This document shows, in pieces, positions 33,763-42,410 of a DNA stretch of 64,000 nt. Numbering within the stretch: the first letter of the stretch is position 1; every line of letters starts with the position of its first letter. The position numbers and the translations under genes are program-made. The notes beneath the pieces were generated by a model. It did not search any database. It saw only the letters and a list, made by a program, of their open reading frames with translations, and had not been told where the DNA came from. Source of the stretch: Microbispora rosea subsp. aerata (lineage in GTDB: Bacteria; Actinomycetota; Actinomycetes; Streptosporangiales; Streptosporangiaceae); contig NZ_BMPY01000001.1 in NCBI RefSeq assembly GCF_014647835.1, forward strand, positions 286,252-350,251. Reading direction: 5' to 3'.

Positions 33763-34623
33763 ATGAATCACCGCAAGGGTTCCGAGCGCTCCCCTCGGGA
33801 GGCGCTGGCCGAGCTGGCACGGCTCGCTGGATCGCCGCTACCGGCCCGAGGACGTCGCCGAGCTGGTCCTGCAGGCACTCGCGGGGCGGCTGACCGGCCG
33901 CGAGCGCAATCTGCTCGCCCGCGCCGCGCGGCACTCCTCGCGCGGGTGGTTCACCTCGCTGCCGGACGACTTCGCGCGCCCCGTCGGCGGAGCCCGCCAG
34001 GTGGCGGTGGCCGCCCGGCTGTTCGGCGTACGGGCGGACGTGGACCCCGACGACCCCGAGTCGCTGCGAGCGTACGCCGGCACCGCCGGGCGCATGATCG
34101 GGTGGAGGCCGGGCCGGCGGCCTACAACGCGGCCCGCGCCGGATGACTCGCCTGCCTGGCCTCCCTGGGCGCACTGGAGTTGCTCGACACGTCCTGCCCG
34201 GGTAAGGCGATGCGGCTGATGGCCGCCGACCTGGCGGCCTGGCACCGCTCGACCGGCGGCGACGTCGACCCCGACACCAAGGTCTGGGCCGCGCTGCCGC
34301 CGCCGTGGCAGGTCCTCGACGGCACGGCCTCCTGCACCCGTGCGGACGTCGAGGCGGCCTGCCGTACGGCGGGGCTCGACCCGGAGAAGTCGGGCTGGAC
34401 CGCGCCCGCGCCCGCGCGCCGGGTCGCGGCGTTCCGGCGCACCCCCGAACTGGTGCACGGGATCGCCGTCGCCGATCCGGTGTGGGCGAGCCTGCTGCGC
34501 CGGGCCGGGGCGTTCAGCGGAGGGCCCCTCAAGCCCGACCTGGCCGCGGACGCCCTGCACGGGCTCCGGGCCGGTGTCGTGACCGGCGACCTGCCCGTCG
34601 CCGGCCCTCGGGAGACGGAATAA
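33763..34623 (+). pseudogene. Frameshifted hypothetical protein gene
   Basis: Coding-like sequence moves between frames. It opens at ATG 33763 (MNHRKGSERSPREALAELAR), shifts near 33817-33832 to a frame reading SLDRRYRPEDVAELVLQA and on through RNLLARAARHSSRGWFTSL and VAVAARLFGVRADVDPDD, shifts again near 34100, meets an in-frame TGA after YNAARAG, and continues LACLASLGALELLDTSCPG to the TAA ending at 34623. Two frameshifts plus a stop mean it cannot be translated as one protein. Pieced together it would be about 280 residues, helical and soluble, of unknown family. Confidence 0.6.
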
Positions 34624-34647
34624 CCGGAGTAATTCGATGGCGCGGCC

Positions 34648-34679
34648 GGGGCCGGTCGAGCAGACTCGACCCCGGCCCC
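34648..34679. terminator. Hairpin after the frameshifted gene
   Basis: GGGGCCGGTCGAG and CTCGACCCCGGCCCC pair with a 2-nt bulge and a 4-nt loop, 24 nt after the pseudogene stop. Its 3' arm runs into the tRNA-like sequence that follows. Confidence 0.55.
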
Positions 34680-34749
34680 ACCGTAGTTCAGCGGTATAAC
34701 GCCCGGCTCTTCATCCGGGTGGGCGCCGGTTCGAGCCCGGCCGACGAGG
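34677..34749 (+). tRNA. Degenerate tRNA-like sequence (Glu-like, probably pseudo-tRNA)
   Basis: A 73-nt stretch has tRNA layout: a GTTC-type D arm with three of four pairs, a perfect anticodon stem CCCGG/CCGGG (34702-34706/34715-34719), a 5-nt variable loop and a perfect T arm GCCGG-TTCGAGC-CCGGC. The anticodon loop has 8 nt (CTCTTCAT) instead of 7, and only four of seven acceptor pairs form. The loop contains TTC, which would read Glu codons. It is most likely a decayed tRNA; an 8-nt loop is also what frameshift-suppressor tRNAs have. Confidence 0.5.
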
Positions 34750-34755
34750 ATCCCA

Positions 34756-36411
34756 ATGAATCCGGCGCCTGCGAACGGCCTGAGAATTGTCGGGCGTGAT
34801 CGATACAGTGCGCCGGTGATCGGATCACGGTGGGCGCGTGTCGTGTCGCCTGCGCTCGTGGGCGTGCTTCTGCTGGGAGCGCTCGCAGGCGAGCCGGACC
34901 TCATGGGGGAGTCGGTGATGTGCTCCTCCATATCTATGGGTGACACCGTGTCGCTGTCCTGTGACGACCCCGAGCTCGAAGCCGAGATGAAGGCCAACGC
35001 CCTCACCCCGGAGGAGGCGAAGAGCATCGGGTGCCCGCCGGTGCGGTGGGAGGACGAGACGGAGCTCGGCCCCGACATGGTGTGGGACCAGGGCTTCGCG
35101 ACCGCCGAGCCCACGTACATCCCGCGTACGCCCGACCCGGCGATCGCCGCGCGGGTGAACCGGGCGTGGGACCGCATCGAACGCTGGCTGGGCGCGCACG
35201 CCTCGGCCACGTTGCGGAAGCTCAAGTTCGGCGCCGACCCGCGGGACATCGCCCGATGGGAGGCGAACCACGGCCGCCGTCTGCCCGACGACCTGTACGT
35301 CTCCTATCTGCGGCACAACGGCGCCGACGGCAACCTGGGCGCGGGGTTCCAGCTCCCGCCCGCGTACGGCCTTCTCGGCCTTTTCGATATCGACTACATC
35401 AACTGGGGCAACTGCCAGAGTCTGGTGATCGAGGGCGACCTGGACGCGGCCGACCCCGAGGACGGGCAATGGCACGGCAGCTTCCTGGCCGTCGGCAGCG
35501 ACGGCTACGGACGGGAGCTGTTCGTCGAGCCGCGGACGGGCCGGGTGGGCGAGGCCGGGGCGCAGGAGCAGGTGGAGTACGACGGCCCGATGGGCTGGCC
35601 GTCGCATCTGGCGATGCTGGAGGCGCTGGCCGGCGCGCTGGAGCGGGGCGAGGCGCTGCGGGAGTGGCACCCGGTCGTCACCGCGGGCTGCGAGCTGCGC
35701 TGGGCCGAGGAGCCCGCGCCCTTGCGGCAGGGCTGCGTCGGCGGCCCCCGGCCGTCCCCCACCCCGACGCCGACGGTGGAGCCGACCCCGGAGAAGCCGA
35801 CGGCCGAGGAGGTGCGCGCCGCCGGGTGCCTGCCGCCCCGCCGTACGCCCCGGGTGCGCATGCCGGGGCCGCGCGTCACCGCCGAGGTGAACGCGGTGTG
35901 GCGGCGGATCGAGCGGTGGCTGGCCCGCAAGGCGCCCGTCACCTTCAAGAGCCTGCGCCCGCCGGCCCGTCCCCTGGACATCGCCAGGTCGGAGGCGGCG
36001 ATGGGGCTGCGCTTCCCCGACGACCTGCGGGCCTCGCTGCTGCGGCACGACGGCGCCCGTTCGTGGGGGTTCGGCCCCGCCCCCTTCTACTAGCTGATGT
36101 CCGCCAAGCACATCCGCAGGATGTGGAAGATGCTGTGCGACATCGGCCCCGACGGGTACTGGTGGGACGGCCACCTGATCCCCTTCGCCTACGCCGTGGA
36201 CGGCGGCAACCTCTTCATCGACACGCGTACGGGGAAGACGGGTGAGTTCTTCAACGAGGAGGGCCTCACCCTGGAGGGCGACGTGGTGTGGCCGTCCTAC
36301 CTTGCGCTGCTGAAGGCGACCGCGAGATCACTGGAGACCGGCAGGCCGATCCGCGGCTGGCGGCCGAAGGTCGTCAAGGGCGAGCTGGGCTGGGAGAGCG
36401 CTCGGGGGTGA
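34756..36411 (+). pseudogene. Tandem SMI1/KNR4-domain protein interrupted by an in-frame TAG
   Basis: One frame runs from ATG 34756 to TAG at 36091-36093 (445 residues), then stays open in the same frame (CTG ATG ...) to 36411. The first part has a membrane or signal segment (VVSPALVGVLLLGALAG) and one SMI1/KNR4-like domain, about residues 130-320: RLPDDLYVSYLRHNGADG, then GWPSHLAMLEALAGAL. A TPTPTVEPTPEKP linker leads to a second copy (RFPDDLRASLLRHDGA), which the TAG cuts after GFGPAPFY. The lost part resumes MSAKHIRRMWKML and ends with WPSYLALLKATARSL, matching the first copy. ATG 36097 has no ribosome site, so the tail is not an independent gene. A single CAG-to-TAG change would explain it. 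Confidence 0.7.
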
Positions 36412-36423
36412 GCGCCCCCGAGC
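36400..36423 (+). terminator. Terminator hairpin of the SMI1/KNR4 gene
   Basis: GCTCGGGGG and CCCCCGAGC form a perfect 9-bp stem with a 6-nt loop that includes the stop codon. Confidence 0.5.
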
Positions 36424-36588
36424 CGGGCGGTCGGCGGCGGTCATGTCGCCGGGGACGTGCGACTGCCGGTCCCGGAAATCAAGCTCTGCTGATCCCCCGG
36501 TCGCACTTGTGACCGGCGCCGGGGCGGCCCTCGTTTCGGCGCCGGCCGCCGGTTCACGAAATCTCCGTACGACTCGTAATGTGAACGC

Positions 36589-37458
36589 ATGACCGAGATC
36601 GTCGTGGAAGACGGCTCGTGGACGGTCGATGTCGACGGAGTGCGGATCGTTCCCGGCAGCGGCCGCGACGTCCACGAGGTGCGCAAGGCCCTCGGAGACC
36701 TGGTGGTGCCGCTGCACGCCCTGGTGGGCGCCGTGTTCGAGCCCTCCCGCAAGGGCGGTCATCTGCGGCTGCGGCTGCGGCCCGGCGCGGACCCGCTGAC
36801 CGAGGTCGCCGCCGGTCTGCTGTCCGCCCCCGCCGATCCGTACCGGCTGGCCGTCCCCAAGGAGCGCAGGGCCTCGGCGGAGTACATGGCCGGCGAGATT
36901 CGCGATCTGGTGCAGCTCGCCCAGGTGCCGGAGGAGCGCTGTCCCGAATTCCTGTTGCCCGGCCCGCCCGTGCCGATCAGCGCCACGGCCGGTGACGGCA
37001 CCGTGAGCTTCGACGGCACCCGGGTCCGCCTGGAGTGGACGGCATTCGCGAAGGCCGTCAAGAAGGCGGCCGGAGCGCAGGAGTTCTTGCTGTCGGATCT
37101 GGCCGGCGTCGAGTGGAAGCCGCAGTCGGGCCTGGGCTACGGGAGCCTGCGTTTCCACCTGCGGAGCGAGGGGCCGCTCGGACGGCCGGAGGACGACCCG
37201 CGCTGCCTGTCCTGGGGCGTGCAGCGTTTCGGCGGGACGAGCGTGCTCGTCGGGGCGGCCGTGCTGGCGCGGCTGGCCCAACTGGCCCGGCAGGCGCCGC
37301 AGCCGTCCGCCGCCCTGCCGTCCCCCTCCTCCGACGGCCGCGACCTGCTGATCCGGCGGCTCGCCGACCTGGGCGAGCTGCACCGGAGCGGAGTGCTGAC
37401 CGACGAGGAGTTCAGCGCGGCCAAGAAGGCCCTCCTGGACCGCATCACCGAACTGTGA
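36589..37458 (+). CDS. DUF4429 and SHOCT domain protein
   Basis: A 289-residue protein with two DUF4429 PH-like domains: residues 1-120, from DGSWTVDVDGVRIVPG, and about 125-230, from GDGTVSFDGTRVRLEW to GTSVLVGAAVL. A SHOCT motif ends it (LIRRLADLGELHRSGVLTDEEFSAAKKALL). SHOCT helices are short oligomerisation or targeting modules often paired with DUF4429 in actinobacteria; function unknown. No signal peptide. ATG 36589 gives a clean domain start. Confidence 0.85.
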   Translation: MTEIVVEDGSWTVDVDGVRIVPGSGRDVHEVRKALGDLVVPLHALVGAVFEPSRKGGHLRLRLRPGADPLTEVAAGLLSAPADPYRLAVPKERRASAEYMAGEIRDLVQLAQVPEERCPEFLLPGPPVPISATAGDGTVSFDGTRVRLEWTAFAKAVKKAAGAQEFLLSDLAGVEWKPQSGLGYGSLRFHLRSEGPLGRPEDDPRCLSWGVQRFGGTSVLVGAAVLARLAQLARQAPQPSAALPSPSSDGRDLLIRRLADLGELHRSGVLTDEEFSAAKKALLDRITEL

Positions 37459-37486
37459 CAGCCGGCCCCCTCCCGGCGGGCTGAGG

Positions 37487-37592
37487 TCAGAGGTAGGTGA
37501 CGCCGGTCAGGGTTTCGGCGGCGGCCCACAGGCGCCGCCCCACGGCGGGGTCGGCCGCCTCCGCGCTGGGGCGGACCTCCACGACCCGGCCG
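37487..37592 (-). pseudogene. C-terminal remnant of a short-chain dehydrogenase
   Basis: Reading the minus strand to TGA at 37487-37489, the frame gives RVVEVRPSAEAADPAVGRRL followed by WAAAETLTGVTYL. This is the typical tail of SDR oxidoreductases often encoded divergently from MmyB-type regulators. Everything upstream is missing, and the next base pairs belong to the tail of such a regulator on the other strand. Confidence 0.6.
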
Positions 37593-37842
37593 CGCGGACT
37601 TCCGCCGGCTCTGGGCCCGGCACGAGGTGCGTGAGACGGTCCACGGGACGAAGCTGTTCCGCCACCCGCAGGTCGGCGACATCACCCTCGACTGGGACGT
37701 CTATCCCCTGCCCGGCGATCCCGGGCCGGTCATGCTCGTCCACACGGCCGAGCCCGGCAGCGCCGACGCCGAACGCCTCCACCTGCTCGCGTCCCTGCAC
37801 GCGACCTCGGCGGCGCGAGCGGGGGTCTCGTCAGCGGGCTGA
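37591..37842 (+). pseudogene. C-terminal remnant of an MmyB-type XRE regulator
   Basis: The plus frame reads ADFRRLWARHEVRETVHGTK, then LFRHPQVGDITLDWDVYPLP and VHTAEPGSADAERLHLLASL, the end of the MmyB-like ligand-binding domain found after an XRE helix-turn-helix. The DNA-binding domain and most of the sensor domain are missing. It abuts the SDR tail on the opposite strand, as expected if one deletion removed both 5' halves of a divergent pair. Confidence 0.65.
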
Positions 37843-38301
37843 GAGCACCGCGACGACGATCAGCGCCAGGCCGAGCAGCACCCCGACGCCCGCGATCACC
37901 AGAGAGGCGATCATGCAGCCCTTCCCGTTCCACGGCTGAGGGGCGGGGCCGAGGGAGCCTCTGGAGTAGGTCCACAGGGGGGCGCGGTATTCGAGCTCGA
38001 GCGCCGTCCCGGGCTGGAGCCAGATCGTCAGGTCCGCGGGTCCGATCTTCGGGGGGAGGAGATAGGGCAGGTGGACGTGGAGGTGATACTGGCCGGGAGC
38101 CAGCGGGATCGTGTTGCGTCCCCACTGGCCGAGCATCTGGTAGCCGTTGAGGACGATCTTCGGTGTGATGATGGCCAGCATGAAGCCCAGCCAGTGCCGC
38201 TTCACATCGAGGATGAGATGCGCCTGCCCTGCCGGAGGAGCGGGTGGGGGCGGCTGGTTCCAGGGGGTCGGTGGTGGCACCGGCGGATGCATGGCGCTCA
38301 T
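37831..38301 (-). CDS. Small Pro-rich membrane protein
   Basis: A 156-residue protein with a Pro-rich N-terminus (MHPPVPPPTPWNQPPPPAPP), a beta-rich central domain (HLILDVKRHWLGFMLAI, LAPGQYHLHVHLPYL) and a C-terminal membrane helix (CMIASLVIAGVGVLLGLALIV). Such tail-anchored proteins are common next to DUF4429/SHOCT genes and unknown in role. ATG 38301 or the internal ATG 38292 could be the start. Its end overlaps the MmyB remnant by 12 bp. Confidence 0.7.
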   Translation of the reverse strand: MSAMHPPVPPPTPWNQPPPPAPPAGQAHLILDVKRHWLGFMLAIITPKIVLNGYQMLGQWGRNTIPLAPGQYHLHVHLPYLLPPKIGPADLTIWLQPGTALELEYRAPLWTYSRGSLGPAPQPWNGKGCMIASLVIAGVGVLLGLALIVVAVLSAR

Positions 38302-38386
38302 GCTACGCCGTCCTGATTTTTCGTGACCTGTCCGCGCGCCCCCGCACGCGTACGCGCGGCACCGCCGAGACGGTCGCGCAACGGAA

Positions 38387-38419
38387 AAGCCCCGAGCCGG
38401 CGATGCCGGCCCGGGGCTT
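38387..38419 (-). terminator. Intrinsic terminator of tRNA-Lys
   Basis: AAGCCCCGAGCCGGC and GCCGGCCCGGGGCTT pair over 15 positions with one mismatch and a 3-nt loop. On the minus strand the stem ends in CTTTTCC, giving a short T-tract, 8 nt after the tRNA. Confidence 0.8.
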
Positions 38420-38427
38420 GCCACCGG

Positions 38428-38501
38428 TGCGCCGCCAGGGACTCGAACCCCGGACCCGCTGATTAAGAGTCAGCTGCTCTGACCAACTGAGCTAGCGGCG
38501 C
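38428..38501 (-). tRNA. tRNA-Lys (anticodon CTT)
   Basis: A complete 74-nt cloverleaf. Acceptor GCGCCGC/GCGGCGC pairs fully, discriminator A; D arm GCTC-AGTTGGTCA-GAGC; anticodon stem GCTGA/TCAGC with loop CTCTTAA; T arm GGGGTTCGAGTCCC. CCA is not encoded. Confidence 0.95.
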
Positions 38502-38605
38502 GAAAGCTCTTAGAGGTTATCGCAGCCGCCACAACAGTCCAAATCAGAACGACCGGATCCGGGTTACAGTAGAACAACATTCGGTCTCAGTGGTTGGGAG
38601 CGCAC

Positions 38606-39454
38606 ATGTGGTTCGCCTCGCCCGATGAGGTACGCGGACGGCTGGCGGACGTCGGCTACCTCGCCGACGACGCCGTCGCGACATCGGTGTTCCTGGCCGG
38701 GGCGCTGGGCAAACCGCTGCTGGCCGAGGGCCCCGCGGGGGTGGGCAAGACCCAGCTCGCCAAGGCCGTGGCGCAGGCCACCGGCGCCCGCCTCATCCGC
38801 CTGCAGTGCTACGAGGGCCTGGACGAGGCGCGGGCGCTGTACGAGTGGAACTACAAGAAGCAACTGCTGCGCATCCAGGCCGACGACGGCGCCTGGGACG
38901 ACATCTTCTCCGAGGAGTTCCTGCTCGAACGCCCGCTGCTGAAGGCGATCAGGAGCGAGGAGCCCGCCGTGCTGCTCATCGACGAGACCGACAAGGCCGA
39001 CGTCGAGGTCGAGGGGCTGCTGCTGGAGATCCTGTCCGACTACCAGGTCACGATCCCCGAGCTGGGCACGATCACCGCCACGCGCCGGCCGTACGTCGTG
39101 CTGACCTCGAACGCGACCCGCGAGCTGTCGGAGGCGCTCAAGCGGCGCTGCCTGTATCTCCATCTCGGCTACCCCACCCCCGAGCGGGAGCGCGACATCC
39201 TGCTCGCGCAGGTCCCCGGCCTGCCGGCGGCCATCGCCGACCAGCTCGCCCGTACGGTGGCCACGCTGCGCGCGCTGGAGCTGAAGAAGCCGCCCTCGAT
39301 CGCCGAGACCGTCGACTGGGCGCACACTCTGCTCGCGCTCGGCCGCTCCGAGCTGGACGAGGCGCTGATCGGCGAGACGCTGGGCGTGGTGCTCAAGCAC
39401 AACTCCGACCAGGTGCGGGCCGCCAAGGAGCTCGGCCTGCCGTCCCGGTCGTGA
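38606..39454 (+). CDS. MoxR-family AAA+ ATPase
   Basis: A 282-residue AAA+ chaperone-type ATPase. Walker A AEGPAGVGKTQLAKA near residue 40, Walker B AVLLIDETDKAD near residue 120 and sensor 1 TSNATRELSEALKRRC are clear. MoxR proteins work with a VWA-domain partner to mature or assemble enzyme complexes, such as CO dehydrogenase for the CoxD/CoxE pair. ATG 38606 follows GGGAG. Its TGA overlaps the GTG of the VWA gene, so expression is coupled. Confidence 0.9.
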   Translation: MWFASPDEVRGRLADVGYLADDAVATSVFLAGALGKPLLAEGPAGVGKTQLAKAVAQATGARLIRLQCYEGLDEARALYEWNYKKQLLRIQADDGAWDDIFSEEFLLERPLLKAIRSEEPAVLLIDETDKADVEVEGLLLEILSDYQVTIPELGTITATRRPYVVLTSNATRELSEALKRRCLYLHLGYPTPERERDILLAQVPGLPAAIADQLARTVATLRALELKKPPSIAETVDWAHTLLALGRSELDEALIGETLGVVLKHNSDQVRAAKELGLPSRS

Positions 39455-40806
39455 CGGCTCCCGCGTCCCTGGTGGACCGGCACGTGGGGTTCGTCCACGC
39501 CCTGCGGGCGGCCGGGCTGCCGGTCTCCCCCGCCGAGGGGCTGGACGCGGCGCGCGCGGTCATGGCCGTCGGCCTGGCCGAGCGGGAGACGCTGCGGGAG
39601 GCGTACGCCGCGACGCTGGTGAAGCGGCCCGCCCACCGGCCGGGGTTCGATCTGCTCTTCGACCTGTGGTTCCCGCCGGTGGCGGGTGAGACCACCGGCG
39701 ATCCCGTCCCCGAAGACGCCGGGCTTCCGGCGCTGCGCGAGCGGCTGGCGGAGCTGCTGATGGGCGACCCGGCCGATCCCGCGTTCACCGAGTTCGCCCG
39801 GGCGATGGTCGGGAGGTTCGGGCGGGTCCGGGCGGCGCCGGGCAGGCAGTCGTGGTTCTCCTACCCGGTGCTGCGCGCGCTGTCGCCGGAGACTCTGGTG
39901 GCCCGGATGCTGAACGCCATGCTGGAGGAGCGCGGCGGCCTGCCGGAGAAGGTCGCCCGGCGGCACATCTCGCGGACCATCGGGGCCTTCACCGAGGCCG
40001 TCGCCTCCGACGTACGCCGCAGGATCGCCGAGGAGTCGGGGATCGAGAAGATCGCCGGGTCGGCGGTGCGGCCGCCGATCGACCAAGTCGACTTCCTGCG
40101 CGCGACCAAGGAGGAGCTGGCCCGGCTGCGGCGGGAGGTCTATCCCCTCGCCCGCCGCCTGGCCACCCGGCTGTCCGTACGGCGCAAGCGGGGACGCCGG
40201 GGCAGGCTCGACTTCCGGCGCACGGTGCGGGCCTCGCTGTCCACGGGCGGGGTGCCGCTCACCACCCGCCTGCGCCCGCCCCGACCGCACCGGCCCGAGC
40301 TGGTGGTGCTGTGCGACGCCAGCGACTCGGTCTCGTCGTTCTCGCACTTCACGCTGCTGCTGACGTTCGCGCTCCGCGAGCAGTTCACCAAGGTGCGGGC
40401 GTTCGCGTTCGTGGACCGGGTGGACGAGATCACGGACCTGTTCGCCCCGGGCGCGGACGTGCTGGAGGCCATCGGCCGCCTGACCGAGGAGGCCGACATC
40501 GCCGGGTTCGGCCGCACCGACTACGGCCACGTCTTCGAGCGCTTCGCCGAGCGGTTCCCCGACGCCGTGGGTCCCCGTACGTCGCTGCTGATCCTGGGCG
40601 ACGCCCGGTCGAACTACCGGGCCCCGGCGCTGGACGCGCTGAAGCGGCTGGCCGGCCGGGCCAGGCACGCCTACTGGCTCAACCCCGAGCCCTGGGCCCA
40701 GTGGGACACCGGGGACTCCCTCGCCACGACGTACGGCTCGGTCGTCCCCATGCACGAGTGCCGCAACGTCGCCCAGCTCGCCGCGTTCGTCGAGACGCTG
40801 GCCTGA
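39451..40806 (+). CDS. VWA-domain protein, CoxE-like
   Basis: A 451-residue protein with an N-terminal helical region and a C-terminal von Willebrand A domain (about 275-450). LVVLCDASDSVSSFS gives the DxSxS metal site. FGRTDYGHVFERFAE and LLILGDARSNY supply the other MIDAS residues. It is the standard partner of the MoxR ATPase encoded immediately upstream (GTGA overlap). No target metalloenzyme gene lies nearby, so the client is unknown. Confidence 0.88.
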   Translation: MTAPASLVDRHVGFVHALRAAGLPVSPAEGLDAARAVMAVGLAERETLREAYAATLVKRPAHRPGFDLLFDLWFPPVAGETTGDPVPEDAGLPALRERLAELLMGDPADPAFTEFARAMVGRFGRVRAAPGRQSWFSYPVLRALSPETLVARMLNAMLEERGGLPEKVARRHISRTIGAFTEAVASDVRRRIAEESGIEKIAGSAVRPPIDQVDFLRATKEELARLRREVYPLARRLATRLSVRRKRGRRGRLDFRRTVRASLSTGGVPLTTRLRPPRPHRPELVVLCDASDSVSSFSHFTLLLTFALREQFTKVRAFAFVDRVDEITDLFAPGADVLEAIGRLTEEADIAGFGRTDYGHVFERFAERFPDAVGPRTSLLILGDARSNYRAPALDALKRLAGRARHAYWLNPEPWAQWDTGDSLATTYGSVVPMHECRNVAQLAAFVETLA

Positions 40807-40858
40807 CCGAGCCCGAGTCGATCCCCTTCGCCCGGATCGACACGGCCGCCGGAGTCGG

Positions 40859-41647
40859 TCAGCTCATGCGGCGCAGGATGCGGGCCGCCGTACGCGCCAG
40901 CAGCTCGATCTGGTCCTCGGTGAACTTTTCCGCCCCGTGGGAGCGGATCCAGCGGGCGACCCGCCACGGGTAGGCGACGGTCAGGCCCTCCCCGTGCAGC
41001 ACCCCGCCCCTGGCCTTGATCTTCCCGCCGTGCACGGCGAGGATCGGGGCGATCGTGACCTCGATGCCGGTCTCCTTGCTCAGCACCGCGGCCATCGACC
41101 CGGCGGCGGAGATGAGGCCCTTGGCGACCGAGGTGCCGAACTTCTCGTCGAAGAACAGCCGCTCGCCGTACTTCGCGATCAGCGTGTCGGGCGACCACGC
41201 CTCGTTGTCCACGATCCACACGCCGCCCGGGCCGATGACGAGGTGGTCGATCGACGCCTCGCCGGGCACGGCCCGGCCGTCCATCACCCGGTAGCCGTGC
41301 CGGCGCAGCCCGAGGCGCAGCAGCCGTCCGGTGCGCACCTCGCCGCGGCGCTTGCCCCGCCACACCGCCGTACGCTCGTGGAGGCGCCAGGCGATGAACA
41401 GGTCGGTGCCGCCGGCGAGGACGGCCAGCCAGAAGCCGGTGGCGAACATGTTCAGCCCGAGCCGCGCGCCCACCAGGTTGCCGGCGACGAACCCCGCGAC
41501 GGTGATCGCGGCCCGTACGCGGATGCGGTTCTTGCGTCCGGCGTACCAGAACGTCTCGTACAGGTTCTGCGGCGAGGCGCCGGTGAACTTCTCGTCCTTC
41601 GGGACGTAGATGGAACCACTGGGCACGCGAACCCCCACACTAGGCAT
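40859..41647 (-). CDS. NERD-domain membrane protein
   Basis: A 262-residue protein. Two hydrophobic segments (residues about 45-90, VRAAITVAGFVAGNLVGARL and FATGFWLAVLAGGTDLFIAW) precede a NERD nuclease-related domain: GEASIDHLVIGPGGVWIVDNEAW contains the D and the hydrophobic strand of the PD-(D/E)xK-like core, although the usual Glu/Gln-x-Lys is replaced by VDNEAW. It may bind nucleic acid or act at the membrane. It lies opposite the TetR gene with about 130 bp between starts. Confidence 0.72.
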   Translation of the reverse strand: MPSVGVRVPSGSIYVPKDEKFTGASPQNLYETFWYAGRKNRIRVRAAITVAGFVAGNLVGARLGLNMFATGFWLAVLAGGTDLFIAWRLHERTAVWRGKRRGEVRTGRLLRLGLRRHGYRVMDGRAVPGEASIDHLVIGPGGVWIVDNEAWSPDTLIAKYGERLFFDEKFGTSVAKGLISAAGSMAAVLSKETGIEVTIAPILAVHGGKIKARGGVLHGEGLTVAYPWRVARWIRSHGAEKFTEDQIELLARTAARILRRMS

Positions 41648-41733
41648 GCGGTCTTCAGCCGGGATACCCGAGCGGGAATCCCAACCCTCCTAAGGTGAGG
41701 GAAGTAGCGCAGTTACGCCAGTGCTTACCATTG

Positions 41734-41747
41734 ACCGACCAGTCGGT
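41734..41747. promoter_or_regulatory. TetR operator upstream of the acyl-CoA pathway regulator
   Basis: ACCGAC-CA-GTCGGT is a perfect palindrome, 34 nt before the TetR start. The wider sequence ACCGACCAGTCGGTATG recurs with one change at 46924-46940, upstream of the phosphotransferase operon. This strongly suggests one regulator acting at both promoters. Confidence 0.75.
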
Positions 41748-41780
41748 ATGCTTGACGCCGGAAAGGCGAAGGAGGTCGGC

Positions 41781-42410
41781 ATGGCCCGCCGCGTAACGGG
41801 GGATCGCGCGAACGGGGAGCACCCCGCGAACGGGTCCATGGAGGAGCCGGTACGGCAGCGCCTGCTCGCCGAGGCCACCCGGCTGTTCGCCGAGCGGGGC
41901 TTCGAGAGCACGTCGGTGCAGGAGATCGTGGCGGCGGCAGGCGTCACCAAGGGCGCCATGTATCACTACTTCGACTCCAAGGACGACCTGCTCCACGAGA
42001 TCTACGCCCGCGTGCTGCGCCTGCAGATGGAGCGGCTCAACCGGTTCGCCGACGCGGAGGGCCCGGTCGCCGAGCGGCTGCACGCGGCGGCGGTCGACGT
42101 GGTGGTGACCACGGTCGACAACCTGGACGACTCCAAGATCTTCTTCAGGTCGATGCACCAGCTCGCGCCGGAGACGTACAAGAGCGTGCGGGCCGAGCGG
42201 CGGCGCTACCACGAGCGGTTCCGCGACCTGGTCGCCGAGGGGCAGCGCGACGGCGTGTTCCGCGACGACATCCCCGCCGAGATGGTGGTCGACTTCTTCT
42301 TCGGCTCGGTCCACCATCTCGGCACCTGGTATCACCCCGACGGGCCGCTGAGCGGCCAGGAGGTCGGCCGCCACTTCGCCGACCTCCTGCTCCGCTCGCT
42401 GCGTCCCTGA
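41781..42410 (+). CDS. TetR-family transcriptional regulator of the acyl-CoA dehydrogenase operon
   Basis: A 209-residue TetR protein. The helix-turn-helix spans about residues 30-75 (FAERGFESTSVQEIVAAAGV, then TKGAMYHYFDSKDDLL); the rest is the ligand and dimerisation domain. ATG 41781 is preceded by AAGGAGG; the longer frame would overlap the operator. It converges with the four-gene lipid-type catabolic operon and has matching palindromes at its own promoter and at that operon's, so it probably represses both until an acyl-CoA binds. Confidence 0.9.
   Translation: MARRVTGDRANGEHPANGSMEEPVRQRLLAEATRLFAERGFESTSVQEIVAAAGVTKGAMYHYFDSKDDLLHEIYARVLRLQMERLNRFADAEGPVAERLHAAAVDVVVTTVDNLDDSKIFFRSMHQLAPETYKSVRAERRRYHERFRDLVAEGQRDGVFRDDIPAEMVVDFFFGSVHHLGTWYHPDGPLSGQEVGRHFADLLLRSLRP

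Noticed and set aside
36097-36411. Independent gene starting at ATG 36097
   Set aside because: No ribosome site, and it is the same-frame continuation of the SMI1/KNR4 domain cut by TAG, so it was annotated as part of that broken gene.
38428-38501. tRNA-Lys as attachment site of an integrated element
   Set aside because: No integrase gene and no second copy of the tRNA 3' end were noticed in the window, so decay around it is not proof of an island.
38591-38600. GGGAGCGC half of a CelR-like box before the MoxR gene
   Set aside because: Only one half-site; the GGGAG is better explained as the ribosome site of ATG 38606.
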